Source of the DNA: Theocolax elegans
Taxonomy: Eukaryota > Arthropoda > Insecta > Hymenoptera > Cerocephalidae
Direction: 5' to 3'
DNA length: 64,000 nucleotides
Assembly (NCBI GenBank): GCA_026168455.1
Contig: CM047431.1
Coordinates: 22,013,365 to 22,077,364, forward strand
Made by a program: the position numbers and the translations under genes. A model generated the notes under the pieces. The model saw only the letters and a program-made list of their open reading frames with translations. It searched no databases and had not been told where the DNA came from. Every line of letters starts with the position of its first letter. The first letter of the stretch is position 1. Shown here in pieces: positions 1 through 9,906 of this stretch.

Positions 1-502
1 GTGCACCACTTACCGCGAATCTAGATATCTCTCACTCCAACTTTCGGGAAGGCTGGCTACTTTTTGCTTCCTTTACTCACTCCCTGTGAGACGTGCTGCT
101 CCGCACGCCGACGTGGAGGTGGGTGGGGAGAAGGTTCTTACACCCACGCTCAAAGCACACCAGTCCTTTCGTTCTTTTTTCACGTAAAAAGTGAACGCCG
201 GTCACCAACACGTTGTTGTTGCCGTGCGCGCGCAAACTCTCTCTCTTTACTCTCCTCGCGCACGATACTCGCGCGCGTTCCCTGCGCGCGCATCACTCTC
301 GATACTCTTTTCGGTTACTCTCCTGATCGGGAACTCGCTTATACTTATCGGGAACTTACCGTTATACCCCCCTTCTAGATTCCGCATACTCTGTATGTGG
401 ACTCTGTACCGCAAGGAACAGGAAAGAGGATAAATAATCAGAAAGTATACCTTATTTTTATTACAAAACTTTAATAGAAAAAAACAAGAGCATATATATA
501 TA
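1..502. other. Unassigned DNA, pyrimidine/GC-rich then AT-rich
   Basis: The first 430 bases are unusually GC- and CT-rich (runs of gcgcg and ctctct). Two overlapping plus-strand reading frames stay open for 80-104 codons, but their translations are low in complexity and match no family I know. From about 430 the composition becomes AT-rich and leads into the foldback repeat. I see no gene. Confidence 0.5.
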
Positions 503-1446
503 GGCTATTTCACGTCAAGTGGTACGATGAAAATTTTAAATCGCTCCAAAATTTGAGAACAGGCTGGAAATATCTTCAAGAAGATAGAAAAAAAATTTTA
601 GGTGTTAAAAATAATTTGCCTAAGAGTTATTCCACCATGAAAAATGGAAATTTTTCAATTTTTTAGAAAAATTTCTATTTTCAAAGCCATTTATCTCAAA
701 ATCTATTAATTTTTTTGAAAAAATATTACAAACAACTTTTGTTCAAAATAATCTTTAGAACTTATCTACCTGGGTTACAATTCTTAATTTTAAAATCTCG
801 AAGACATAGAACGACCGTAAATATTGAATATCAAAAAAAGGCCACCACGCCACAATCGATTTTGATCTAACACCGCTCAAAAGATCACATTTTTTGAGAG
901 CTTTCGAATGGCGGTGGTTAGATTATTGGCCAAGACCGCTGTTGTAGGTTATGTCCTAAAATACATGAAAATTAGTGATTTTATGAGGCTTATGAGGCAT
1001 AACTTACACCAGCGGTCTTGGCCAATAATCTAACCACCGCCATTCGAAAGCTCTAAAAAAATGTGATCTTTTGAGCTGTGTTAGATCAACATCGATCGTG
1101 GCGTGGTTGCCTTTTTTGATATTTAATATTTACGGTCGTTCTATCTCTTCGAGATTTTAAAATTAAGAATTGTAACCCAGGTAGATAAGTTCTAAAGATT
1201 ATTTTGAACAAAAGTTGTTTGTAATGTTTTTTCAAAAAAATCAACAGATTTTGAGATAAGTGGCTTTAAAAATAGACATTTTTCTAAAAAATTGAAAAAT
1301 TTCCACTTTTTATGGTCGAATAACTCTTAAGCAAATAATTTTTAACACTTAAATTTTTTTGTATGTTCTGGAAGATGCTTCCAGCCTGTTCTCAAATTTT
1401 GGAGTGATTTAAAATTTTCATCGTACCAGTTGACGTGAAATAGCCC
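503..1446. repeat. Long foldback (palindromic) repeat, about 440-bp arms
   Basis: The sequence beginning ggctatttcacgtcaa at 503 returns as its reverse complement ending ttgacgtgaaatagcc at 1446. The arms run to about 945 and from about 1005, with a spacer near 945-1005, and differ at only a few positions. Both ends sit in TATATA runs, so a TA-type target is likely. There is no ORF. Related arms recur at 26973-27370 and 27900-28372, so this is a dispersed family, probably a non-autonomous foldback DNA transposon. A transcript would fold into a hairpin of several hundred base pairs. Confidence 0.9.
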
Positions 1447-1460
1447 ATATATATATATAT

Positions 1461-1706
1461 TGTAACGTTGTATTTCCTTGAGAGGATTCCGTGTACAACG
1501 ACTACTATGGCGTACTAACAATTTTGATGAATTATCAATTATATATATTGCGACGCTACTTTTCGTCGGGAAAAATCTAATTGGATTAAATTATAACCCG
1601 GCGGAGGTTCCGTCGTAGCGACGTTGAAAATGGCTAGATATCGCCGATTTGTATTTAATTGGGCGCCTGGCGATATTTAACCAATAAATGAAATAACTAC
1701 GTTACA
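1461..1706. repeat. LTR-like segment bounded by TGTAACGT/ACGTTACA
   Basis: The segment starts TGTAACGT directly after a TA run and ends ACGTTACA, a perfect 8-bp terminal inversion of the kind seen at LTR ends. The flanks do not give a matching target duplication (atat against ttac). No second copy is present in the window. It may be a 5' LTR whose partner is lost, or a chance match. Confidence 0.25.
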
Positions 1707-2753
1707 TTACAACACTACTCGGCAACCCGGCAAATCTCCACCTCGACTCCTCGTCACAGAGGGAATCCCGACGGCTGACCACCTCGGAACCGGCGGTTTT
1801 TAGAGTAAAGGGAAATATGAAATAACACTCACGAATTCAATAATAATCACCTTCAACGTAATTTATTAAAACTTTTAAGAAAAATAATATAACAACTCCG
1901 GCACCGACACAATATTAACGCGATCCGCGACCGACTCTCACACGTGCACACAATCTCTCACACAACTCCGTCCGTGCGGCAAATATATATAAAAATATTA
2001 TAATTAAATATTTAAAATAATTCGGCCGCCCGTCGGGCTAACCGTAAATATTACTCGCCTAATCACTCTTCAACTCCAACCAACTCGACTCACACCTCGA
2101 CTAATAACTCTAACTCTACTCTGCTAACCACAATACTCTACAAAATGGCTAATTCGCCTCAAAATACTACTACTCTGCAAAAATCGACTGCCTCGTCGGA
2201 CGATCAGGTAGCGAATCGTCGAGACCGGCTTCTTCATCCGGCTCGCGGCGTGGCTTGATCCCCAAAATTAAGGATTTTCCTCCCCACCCTATCGCTATCC
2301 TGCTCTATCTTACTCTACTCTTTATCTACCGGCGTTGATTAGGGTGGTTGATTGCGTGATCGATACGCGTAGTTAGCCTTGATCTTATTTCCGTCAAGGC
2401 CGATTATCCAATAATAGTGGTTTACGTCACCACCAACCTGTTCATTATTGGGTCGATCACGCAACCAATCATCCCCGACACTCGGAAGGCGCGCATTACA
2501 AATAATTAATTACCAGATCGGTAACCCAGTCGGTGCTGCCGCCACGTGCCTACCGGCTATGTAATTAATACTAACTATCCCGACACACTCACCCAACAAT
2601 TAGTATTTAATTTTCAACCACTATTTACAACTATATACATTTAAAAAAAATTATTACGACACGCCCCCAAACTCTACCGACGGATCTACGTATTTTATTT
2701 AATTAACTAACTACTACGCAACGTGATTACAATAATTCATTAATCTAATATAC

Positions 2754-2788
2754 GTGTGCGCGCTATATACTATAGTATATACGCACAC
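2754..2788. repeat. Hairpin with 14-bp bulged stem
   Basis: GTGTGCG, a 3-base bulge, then TATATAC pairs across a TATA spacer with GTATATA-CGCACAC. A related GTGTGCGCGC motif follows at 2793. Confidence 0.6.
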
Positions 2789-2837
2789 ATAGGTGTGCGC
2801 GCACCGTATATATCTATATATATGTATTCTAATATGC

Positions 2838-2876
2838 CGCGGTATACCTTTGCACGCATACATTAGGTATACCGCG
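2838..2876. repeat. Perfect 12-bp stem-loop
   Basis: CGCGGTATACCT at 2838-2849 is the exact reverse complement of AGGTATACCGCG at 2865-2876, leaving a 15-base loop. Confidence 0.7.
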
Positions 2877-3420
2877 ACTCCTACTCTACTCGCGCTCCCC
2901 TCGCTCCGCGCGCTCCCACCCATAGTCCCACTACGGTCGGTCACTCGAGCATGTTCGCGCGCGCAACACTCTCGCTGCTCGAGTGATTCCTCCTTCCCGC
3001 GCACCACGCCTAGTGCCGCACGATCGTCGCCGTCGGTGCCGCGTTCCCCGGTATACGGGTGTGAGGTGGGGGAGCACCCTGGCTCTCCCGACTACTAGTA
3101 CGTAGTTCGGGCGTGCGCGCACCCATGCGTCGTCTGCTGAGCACGTGTGACGGTTGAGGTTAGGACGCCGCCTAACCTCCCGTCTTGTTGACCTCAGCAT
3201 CGGATTCGCCAGGTATCGTGAGACGACCTGGGTTCGGTCCTTGGTTCACGATACCTCTCGGCCGTGGTCTGGGTCGTAGTCCGCGTACTACCGTCGCTAA
3301 AACATACCCATACCGTGGGTATCAGTGTTTATTTTAAAGTGCATCGGTGCACTTCGGTCCGCCTGCGAGGGATTCGCTACCTGCGACGCGATCGCGAGCT
3401 ATCATAATGTAACAATTATG

Positions 3421-3456
3421 CATGCACATGACTTGTAAATACAAGCCATGTGCATG
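3421..3456. repeat. 17-bp stem, 2-base loop palindrome
   Basis: The arm at 3421-3437 pairs with 3440-3456 with one mismatch. The near-zero loop means it can extrude as a cruciform. No transposon ends were found around it. Confidence 0.7.
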
Positions 3457-4058
3457 TACTTGTGCGTTTTTTTTACAACGTCACAATATTTTGTGTCAAT
3501 TATATTTTATGTTGTTAATCCCGACGGTCGAATGATATTTAATTAGTGGGCGCCAGACCGTCGATAGGGTTTTGAGACTCACCAGGATGTAAAGGTGTTC
3601 CTGCGTCGTCACCACGGACAGTGACGATAACCAACGTTGGTCCAATACTCTGAAATGGGGAAGGGAGCCGAAAAGATTCGAATACAAATGTCTGATAAAC
3701 TATCTAATAATAGGTTTATTATTTAAATTTTAAAACTCATTAGATTTAATTATTAAATTAAATTAAATTTTTTTTTTAAATGTATTAACTACAGACATTA
3801 CAATATTTTACAATAAAAAATGTATCCTATAGAGGTGCACACTGCACCTGTACATAGGAGCCGGAGAACTTAACACTATATCCTAATACTAAATTAACCT
3901 AAAACTATATTTAAATAAGAGTTTTACAACTTAATCAATATAACTAGTATACTGTTTAGTGCATCACTCTTTTACATTTTTTTTTTAAACACTTTAAATT
4001 TAAATGCTCATATTATTGTTTAATATTATTACTTGTTTAAACATTTTTTCCTTATTTT

Positions 4059-4658
4059 TCACCAAAATCTTGTTAACATGGCTCTAGCAGTTGTGAACGT
4101 TTCTGTTGTCGCATTTCTGTTTCTTGCAAAAATAATTTTCTCGATGTTGTTTAGTCTTGCAGGGCAAGTGAGTCCAACCGCACAAGTGACTCTGTAATGT
4201 GGGAACATTTCCTGATGTTGTTTTGAAGAATCACATTTACATGCAAATGTAAATACTATATTATCTATAACTACTAGATCTTTGTATTTTGGCTGCTGTT
4301 TCAGTGGGTAAACAGAATTTGTAAAAATTTGCTTTCCTCTTATTCCCCTATCAAAATAAAAAATTGCTTTTATAATGCAGTTTAGATCTCCATAGGACAT
4401 GCGGTAAGAGTTAACTTGCTGTAATTTCTTCCCTGGTGGATTAGTGACCGTCATATTTGTGGCATTATCTTCAGCCATTTTGTCTATTTTAGTATATACT
4501 GATTCTATAGGATCATATTTTTCTTTTACAACTTCATCTTTAACTTTGTTACATTCTGGTGTTTCTTTTAAAAAACTTATGTATTTAAAACCAGGAACTA
4601 CTCGATTAATTTTTGTTTCACAGACCTTATCAAATAGATGTTTTTTGTCTTTTTTCAA
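4059..4658 (-). CDS. Hypothetical protein, 199 codons, orphan
   Basis: This is the longest open frame on the minus strand outside the transposons. The translation is mixed and hydrophilic, unlike the low-complexity frames nearby. The N-terminal third is lysine- and acid-rich. The C-terminal half has spaced cysteines (FACKCDSS, then VTCAVGLTCPARL about 20 residues later), which could bind zinc or form disulphides. I see no signal peptide or membrane segment and recognise no family. The chosen start is the first ATG of the frame, about 20 bases inside an AT-rich upstream stretch. It could be one exon of a host gene, a domesticated or decayed transposon ORF, or chance. No splice structure is evident. 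Confidence 0.3.
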   Translation of the reverse strand: MKKDKKHLFDKVCETKINRVVPGFKYISFLKETPECNKVKDEVVKEKYDPIESVYTKIDKMAEDNATNMTVTNPPGKKLQQVNSYRMSYGDLNCIIKAIFYFDRGIRGKQIFTNSVYPLKQQPKYKDLVVIDNIVFTFACKCDSSKQHQEMFPHYRVTCAVGLTCPARLNNIEKIIFARNRNATTETFTTARAMLTRFW

Positions 4659-4965
4659 TGTTTTATCCGGTATAGCTTTATAGATATATACTTATTTACA
4701 AATTATATTGAATTATATCAAAATTAACCGGTACAAATACGCATTAATCACACCGCGTGTACACGAGAGAAACTCTTTTACAATTTTAATCAATAATATT
4801 ACAAACTATTTATATGTATATATATATATTTTTATTTCATATTACTCGCGATTTAAACTCACATAAGTTAAAGCAAAAATAAAAGAAAACTAAACACCGA
4901 AAATTTCCAAGACGCGATATTACACGCACTCCGCGGAATTCGCTCGTTACAAAAATTATTACAAA

Positions 4966-5205
4966 ATGGCCAGACAGACCACTCACCACAGTACCGCCAA
5001 GAAATATCCTGTCGTGGATCTCTCGCTTATACTCGATAATTTCCCAAAAAAAAAGATCGCTTCTTTAATATTAGCTATATTCTCCTTCTTCTCAACAATA
5101 GGTCTATATATGCCTTTTTATTTCTATGATAATCTCTCCGAACCAAATTTCAGTATCCCTGATGATGAGAAAAAAAAACTACAGTTGTTCTACTACTATG
5201 GTTGA
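4966..5205 (+). CDS. Hypothetical small protein with one membrane segment
   Basis: A 79-codon frame opens at an ATG in the context aaaATGG. The middle of the translation (about residues 30-54, ending IGLYMPFYFY) is hydrophobic enough for one transmembrane helix, and the ends are polar and lysine-rich. The frame ends at TGA. I recognise no family and find no partner gene. AT-rich DNA often gives such frames by chance. Confidence 0.15.
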   Translation: MARQTTHHSTAKKYPVVDLSLILDNFPKKKIASLILAIFSFFSTIGLYMPFYFYDNLSEPNFSIPDDEKKKLQLFYYYG

Positions 5206-5666
5206 ACACCGAATGACCGCCTTTTTTCTCCTTCGTCCTCGATTATCTCTCGAAAAATCCGATCCAGGGCGTTGAAGTTCTTCTTCCTTATTTATTTAGT
5301 CAATCGGTTTATTCCTTTTTCTCAATCAGCTAACCGATCTTCGTTCCGCAGCGCCACCTATTTCGCTCCTCGTCGATGAATATCGGAGAGTCCGACGGAA
5401 TAGAATTGCAAATTCCTATTCCGCATGGTCAAGCGCCTCCACCTTTGCAGTCTACTATCTCCTTTCTCTCTCTTACTTACGCACGCACGTATATGCAAGT
5501 CTTTCCGTAGTTCGTTCGTTCCCCCCCCGCCGGCGCGCCTCTCATCCAACTCGCCTGCTTACGCGCATGGGCAGAGCGCCCCCACCGCGTTAACCAAAAC
5601 TTGCATGAAGACAACTTGTCTGCCGTATTCGCGCGGGGGGAGCGTGTTGTTTACGTATAATTATAC
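5206..5666. other. Unassigned DNA
   Basis: The stretch is pyrimidine-rich, with a C run at 5521-5527, and carries overlapping short frames on both strands with no recognisable product. A polypyrimidine-rich stretch at about 5440-5480 and the downstream splice-like sites could make it the 5' flank of the spliced candidate that follows. Confidence 0.3.
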
Positions 5667-6105
5667 GTGAAGTGCGCAGTAATGTTAGCCGAGACACTAC
5701 CGGAGAGCCGGATCGGAGAGCACAGAGGATCTCGAGACTCCTGGCCGACGTTGGACCTCCCCGGCATCACCGACGACGCCTTCGAGTGTTCGCGTGACGA
5801 CAGGTTGGACGGCAACAATTTCCTTCTCCATAAGGTAAGTACACACAACAGGAGGGATTAACTTTCTTAGCCCTGGTAGCGAGGATAACCCGGACCGAGC
5901 TACTCAATAGTTTGTTTACACCCGACCTTGTTGTTAACATCTCCTGTCATACTTACAGTATACACACATCTTTCCTATTTTCCATCCTTTATTTCCTACC
6001 TTTACCTTTATACAACCTAATCCTTAAATTAACCATCATTTTATCTACCATAAACTTTAATACTAATAACATTTTCTTTCCTTTTCAGGTACTGAGCGAG
6101 TCACC

Positions 6106-6368
6106 ATGGTGAGGAGGCAACAAGGATGGAGCTCGCCCCAGGTTGCCAGGGGACTTATACACCGTACCTCACCACAGCGAGTCCTGCAGAACCTTAGGGA
6201 GTCAACAACGCACAAACAAGACAGAAGGTCTTGTTTGTGCCCTGGTAAGCGGTTCCAGTTTTAGTATAAGGGTACATAAAATCATTTGTTATTCGCTCTC
6301 ACTATACGTATTAATCTTTTATATTTCTTTTTTCAGGTTCGACCAAGAAAACTTCCCCCTTTCAATAA
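6106..6368 (+). CDS. Candidate spliced micro-ORF, 56 codons in two coding exons
   Basis: The plus strand shows a donor CATAAG|gtaagt at 5835, a branch-like ctaataac with a pyrimidine tract and cag at 6086-6088, a second donor CCTG|gtaagc at 6245, and an acceptor ttttttcag at 6334-6336. Exon 2 (6089-6244) holds an ATG in near-ideal context (gtcaccATGG). Joined to exon 3 at 6337, the frame stays open for 56 codons, to TAA at 6366-6368. The product would be basic (it starts MVRRQQGWSS) and I recognise no family. The first exon could alternatively code from the ATG at 5667 but would stop seven codons into exon 2. Gypsy element A begins 61 bases after the end of this frame. The splice pattern is better than chance but unproven. 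Confidence 0.25.
6210..6240. repeat. Perfect 13-bp hairpin inside candidate exon 2
   Basis: GCACAAACAAGAC at 6210-6222 pairs exactly with GTCTTGTTTGTGC at 6228-6240 around an AGAAG loop. It ends four bases before the putative donor at 6245. Confidence 0.8.
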
Positions 6369-6428
6369 GCATTGAGCTTTACTTTTTCATTTCTCCCCCT
6401 GTGAGGTTTCTACCTCACAATATATATA

Positions 6429-6432
6429 TACA
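6429..6432. repeat. Target-site duplication TACA, element A left
   Basis: TACA immediately precedes the left LTR and is repeated at 11395-11398 directly after the right LTR. A 4-bp duplication at an alternating purine/pyrimidine site is typical of insect Gypsy elements. Confidence 0.85.
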
Positions 6433-6772
6433 TATAATGTTCATAGGTTATAGGTTAGAATAATACATGAATTGTTTCTCTGTAAATAACAAAGAATTTT
6501 ATTATTTTATACAAAATATAATTACATACTTAATAAATAATGTTTATTTACCTGTAAATAACAAAGAAACAACATTCAATGTTATTATTCACAAGGTTGT
6601 CTTTAGATTACTTTTATAAAGTTTTATTCATTGTTTTCGGTATATCTTTATTAACCGCACTAATTGACACGTGCCAATTCTTATCTGCAAATTTTACCTG
6701 TCGGTATATTAAAAGATTTGATTTACCGACCTACACGCGCGCAATTCAAATAGACTAAGGATATTCCTTACA
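6433..6772 (-). repeat. 3' LTR of element A
   Basis: This 340-bp repeat is identical to 11055-11394. In element orientation it begins TGTAAGGAATATCC and ends in ATTATA rather than the usual CA. I set that outer boundary by the TACA duplication and the end of sequence identity. Confidence 0.93.
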
Positions 6773-6783
6773 TCTCCCCTCCT
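6773..6783 (-). promoter_or_regulatory. Polypurine tract of element A
   Basis: On the minus strand AGGAGGGGAGA abuts the 3' LTR, the expected place and composition for the plus-strand primer of reverse transcription. Confidence 0.8.
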
Positions 6784-6877
6784 GGAGACATTTTTGGTAC
6801 AAAAATTTGGTATAACTAATAATAATTACAAAATAATATAGACTATTATATACCACTTAGTAGTTACCACCTTTGAG

Positions 6878-9800
6878 TTAAGGAGATGGAGTTAATTTTG
6901 AAATATGGAATAAATTTGATTCTAACTTTTTGTGTCCTGTATTAACTTCATACATTGAGTTTGATATCTTCTTTAAAATCTTGTATGGCCCGATTCTTAG
7001 CATATCCAATTTCTTTCGATTCATTCGGTTACCATTTTCAATGTATACTAAATCTCCTAACATAAATTCGTGTTCTTTTCTATTTTTGTCATATAATTTC
7101 TTATTATATTCATGGTATTTTATACTGTTTTTAAATGCAGTTTCTCTATCGTTTTCCAGTTGATTATAATCTCTATTCTTTTTTAGTTCATTTGGTAGTG
7201 CTGATGTATCTTCACCATTTAATAAATATTTCGGACTAAATTTTGTTACCGTGTGCTCGGTCTCATTGTATTGGTTTATGCAATTTCTTGCTATAGTTGT
7301 CCATCCACACTTCTTTTTTTCTTCGTTTATCGCACATCTTATTTTATTTACTAAAGTTTGGTTAAGTCTTTCGTTTAGACCGTTCGAAAATGGTGCATTA
7401 ATTCCTGTAAAGATCATTGTAACCCCTTTTTCTTCTAAGAAATTTTTGAATTCTTTAGAATTTATACCTGGATATTGATCTGTTAGAAGTATTTGAATAT
7501 TATGGTCTCGTAGTACATTTTCTGTTAATTTAATGAAATCATTTGCATTTTGTGTTTTTGATGTCAATATGCAAGCATATCTTGTAAAGTGATCTACTAA
7601 GAGATGTAAATATTTTTTTGTAGATCTTAAGCCACCGAATCCACCTATTGTATCGATAGAGACTATTTCAAAAGGTTTTTTTGCAGGGCCAAGGTGTGAC
7701 ATTAACCCAATTTTGTCTTGCCTTCTTGACTTATTTTGTATACATACTTCGCAACATCTACAGGCTTTCTTTATATTTTCAGATATATTTGTTGCTGTAT
7801 AATACGGCAGTATCTTATTTTTCATTTGGTTTATTCCAATATGACAAAATTTCTTATGCGTGTCTTTTATTAATTGTTTACTAAATTCTTCTGATAAGAA
7901 AATTTTATCTTTGTTTCTTGATTTTTTATAATACAAATTATTTTTATACTTTAGTTTGTCTTTGTTGGATTCTATCTCTTTATTTTTTTTTTGATTCTCT
8001 AAAATATCTTCTAAACTAATTAAGTTTACAATCTTCAATTTATCCTCTTCGTCTTCTTCAGACTCTAATACTGGATTTCTGCTTAAGCAGTCTGCTTCTA
8101 AATTATCTTTACCTGGACGGTATATTATTTCGAAATCAAACTGTGATAAATAATAGGTAAGATCGCCTAGCTCTTCATCTGTTCTCGCTTTTATATTCAT
8201 TTTTTCTAATGGTTTATGATCTGAAAATACTTTAAAATGTTTGCCTATAAGCCAGTGTTGCCAATACTTTACTGTTTCTTTTATTGCTATACATTCTAAG
8301 TAAATTGCTTTTTTTCTTTTTTGTGATTCATTCAGTTTTTTTGAAAAGTATGCTACTGGTTTTTCAGTTATTGGATTCTCGTTTAATTGTGGTTGTTTTA
8401 ATATTGCACCTATACCTTTTAAACTTGCATCTGTGTATATGTGTATTGGTAAGTCTGGATCAAATATAGTTAATACTGGTTGAGTGCAAAGGAAATTTTT
8501 CATGTATTCGAAGGCTTCTTGACATTCTTTTGACCAAACAAATTTTTGATTTTTTCTTAATAGGTTATGCAGCGGTTCTAAAATTAGAGACGTTTTTGGT
8601 ACATATTCGTTATAAAAGTTGATTTTTCCTAGAAATTGTCGAACATTTTTCTTATTTTCTGGGACCGGAAAGTTTCTTATGGAAATTAAATTATCTTTTA
8701 TCGGAGAAATTGAGTTATGTTTAATTATATGTCCTAAGTATTGCACAGAGTCCAGTGCAAATGTGCACTTTGACAGTTTCAATCGGAATCCTTCCTTCAT
8801 AATTGCATCTAATAGTTTTGATAGATGGTCTACATGTTCTTTGAAAGATTTTGAAAATATTAATATATCATCTATGTAATTGACTGTAAAATTTGATAAA
8901 TTATTTTTTCTTATTATATTGCTTAAAATTCTTTGGAAGATAGCTGGTGATGTTTTTAAACCAAATGGTAAACAGGTCCATTGAAAATGACCTTCTTGGG
9001 TCACAAAGCCTGTTTTTCTTCTGTCTTCAATTCGTAAAGGGATAGACCAAAATGCTGAATTTATATCTAGTTTTGAAAAAAAACTGCAATTTCTTGTCTT
9101 TATTACTAGGTCTTCAATCAGTGGAAACGGTTGTGATTGAGGAATTATGATTTTATTTAAATCTCTAAAATCTATGCATAATCTAGATTTTTTATTTTCA
9201 TCTCTTTTATAAGCTAACGTTACTGGAGCAGCAAATGGGCTGTATGATTCTTCTATTAGGTTTCTTTTAAGTAATTGTGAAATTTGTTCTTCTATTTCTT
9301 TTTTATCTTCGATTGTACATTTATATGGTCTTTTACTACAGTATTTATCTATTGTCAAATCTATTCTAGCTTCGTAATCTTTTACAGTACCTATATCATA
9401 TTTATCTTTTGCAAATATATTTTTATATTTGTCTATTAGGTTCTTTATTACTTTTTCTTCATCACGTTTTAAGTGGTTTGTTGAAACGTTGAAGGTGCTT
9501 ATTTCAATGTGTTCATTAAAATTGATTTGATACTCATTTATTATATCATTAGATTCGGAATGTTTTTGTTCTATCTCTAATTTTTCATTTTGTATCAGTC
9601 TGAATTTCTTTATACAATCTAATCCTATTAGAAAGTCATGTTTGAAATTTTTATTGTTTATTATGAACACATTCATGTGATCCTCTATATTTAGAATCTT
9701 TATTTTTATTTTTATTAATCCATCTGTTTTATACACACCATTAATTGTTCTCAAATTTGTTTTTTCTTTTTTTATATCATTATTTGTAGATTTTAAATTT

Positions 9801-9895
9801 AGTAATTTTGAATTTATTAATGTAACATTTGATCCTGGATCATAGATAGCAGATATTTTTAAAATATCATTTAATTTTATTGGGAGTTCAATCAA
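6878..9895 (-). CDS. pol: Element A Pol: protease, reverse transcriptase, RNase H, integrase
   Basis: The polyprotein copies the element RNA into DNA and inserts it into the genome. Visible landmarks are a pepsin-like protease motif YDPGSNV (about residue 18), RT from about 190 with the catalytic YIDDILIF near 339, RNase H at IYTDASLKG near 485, and an integrase zinc domain near 690-730 ending CRCCEVC. The integrase core carries D (SIDTIGG, about 746), D (TDQYPG, about 806) and E (NERLNQT, about 841). The frame has no internal stop over 1,005 codons and the length is normal for Gypsy Pol. The frame is open upstream of 9895 as far as the gag slippery site, so the true N-terminus is made by -1 frameshifting, not by initiation here. 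DPG in place of DTG in the protease is a family variant, not clearly a defect. Confidence 0.95.
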   Translation of the reverse strand: MIELPIKLNDILKISAIYDPGSNVTLINSKLLNLKSTNNDIKKEKTNLRTINGVYKTDGLIKIKIKILNIEDHMNVFIINNKNFKHDFLIGLDCIKKFRLIQNEKLEIEQKHSESNDIINEYQINFNEHIEISTFNVSTNHLKRDEEKVIKNLIDKYKNIFAKDKYDIGTVKDYEARIDLTIDKYCSKRPYKCTIEDKKEIEEQISQLLKRNLIEESYSPFAAPVTLAYKRDENKKSRLCIDFRDLNKIIIPQSQPFPLIEDLVIKTRNCSFFSKLDINSAFWSIPLRIEDRRKTGFVTQEGHFQWTCLPFGLKTSPAIFQRILSNIIRKNNLSNFTVNYIDDILIFSKSFKEHVDHLSKLLDAIMKEGFRLKLSKCTFALDSVQYLGHIIKHNSISPIKDNLISIRNFPVPENKKNVRQFLGKINFYNEYVPKTSLILEPLHNLLRKNQKFVWSKECQEAFEYMKNFLCTQPVLTIFDPDLPIHIYTDASLKGIGAILKQPQLNENPITEKPVAYFSKKLNESQKRKKAIYLECIAIKETVKYWQHWLIGKHFKVFSDHKPLEKMNIKARTDEELGDLTYYLSQFDFEIIYRPGKDNLEADCLSRNPVLESEEDEEDKLKIVNLISLEDILENQKKNKEIESNKDKLKYKNNLYYKKSRNKDKIFLSEEFSKQLIKDTHKKFCHIGINQMKNKILPYYTATNISENIKKACRCCEVCIQNKSRRQDKIGLMSHLGPAKKPFEIVSIDTIGGFGGLRSTKKYLHLLVDHFTRYACILTSKTQNANDFIKLTENVLRDHNIQILLTDQYPGINSKEFKNFLEEKGVTMIFTGINAPFSNGLNERLNQTLVNKIRCAINEEKKKCGWTTIARNCINQYNETEHTVTKFSPKYLLNGEDTSALPNELKKNRDYNQLENDRETAFKNSIKYHEYNKKLYDKNRKEHEFMLGDLVYIENGNRMNRKKLDMLRIGPYKILKKISNSMYEVNTGHKKLESNLFHISKLTPSP

Positions 9896-9906
9896 TGGTG
9901 GTATTA

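Larger units (their letters stand above)
1707..4058. other. Gene-free, hairpin-rich DNA
   Basis: No open frame here has a recognisable product. The stretch from 2337 to 2475 contains nested inverted repeats around a site reading gattgcgtgatcga and its complement. Around 2880-3300 the DNA is GC-rich and short overlapping frames stay open on both strands, as expected from composition. 3690-4050 is AT-rich. It may hold untranslated or decayed transposon sequence, but nothing ties it to a family. Confidence 0.4.

Noticed and set aside
2714..3200. Overlapping 90-100-codon ORFs on both strands
   Set aside because: GC-rich composition lengthens frames by chance; the translations are Arg/Ser-rich with no family features.
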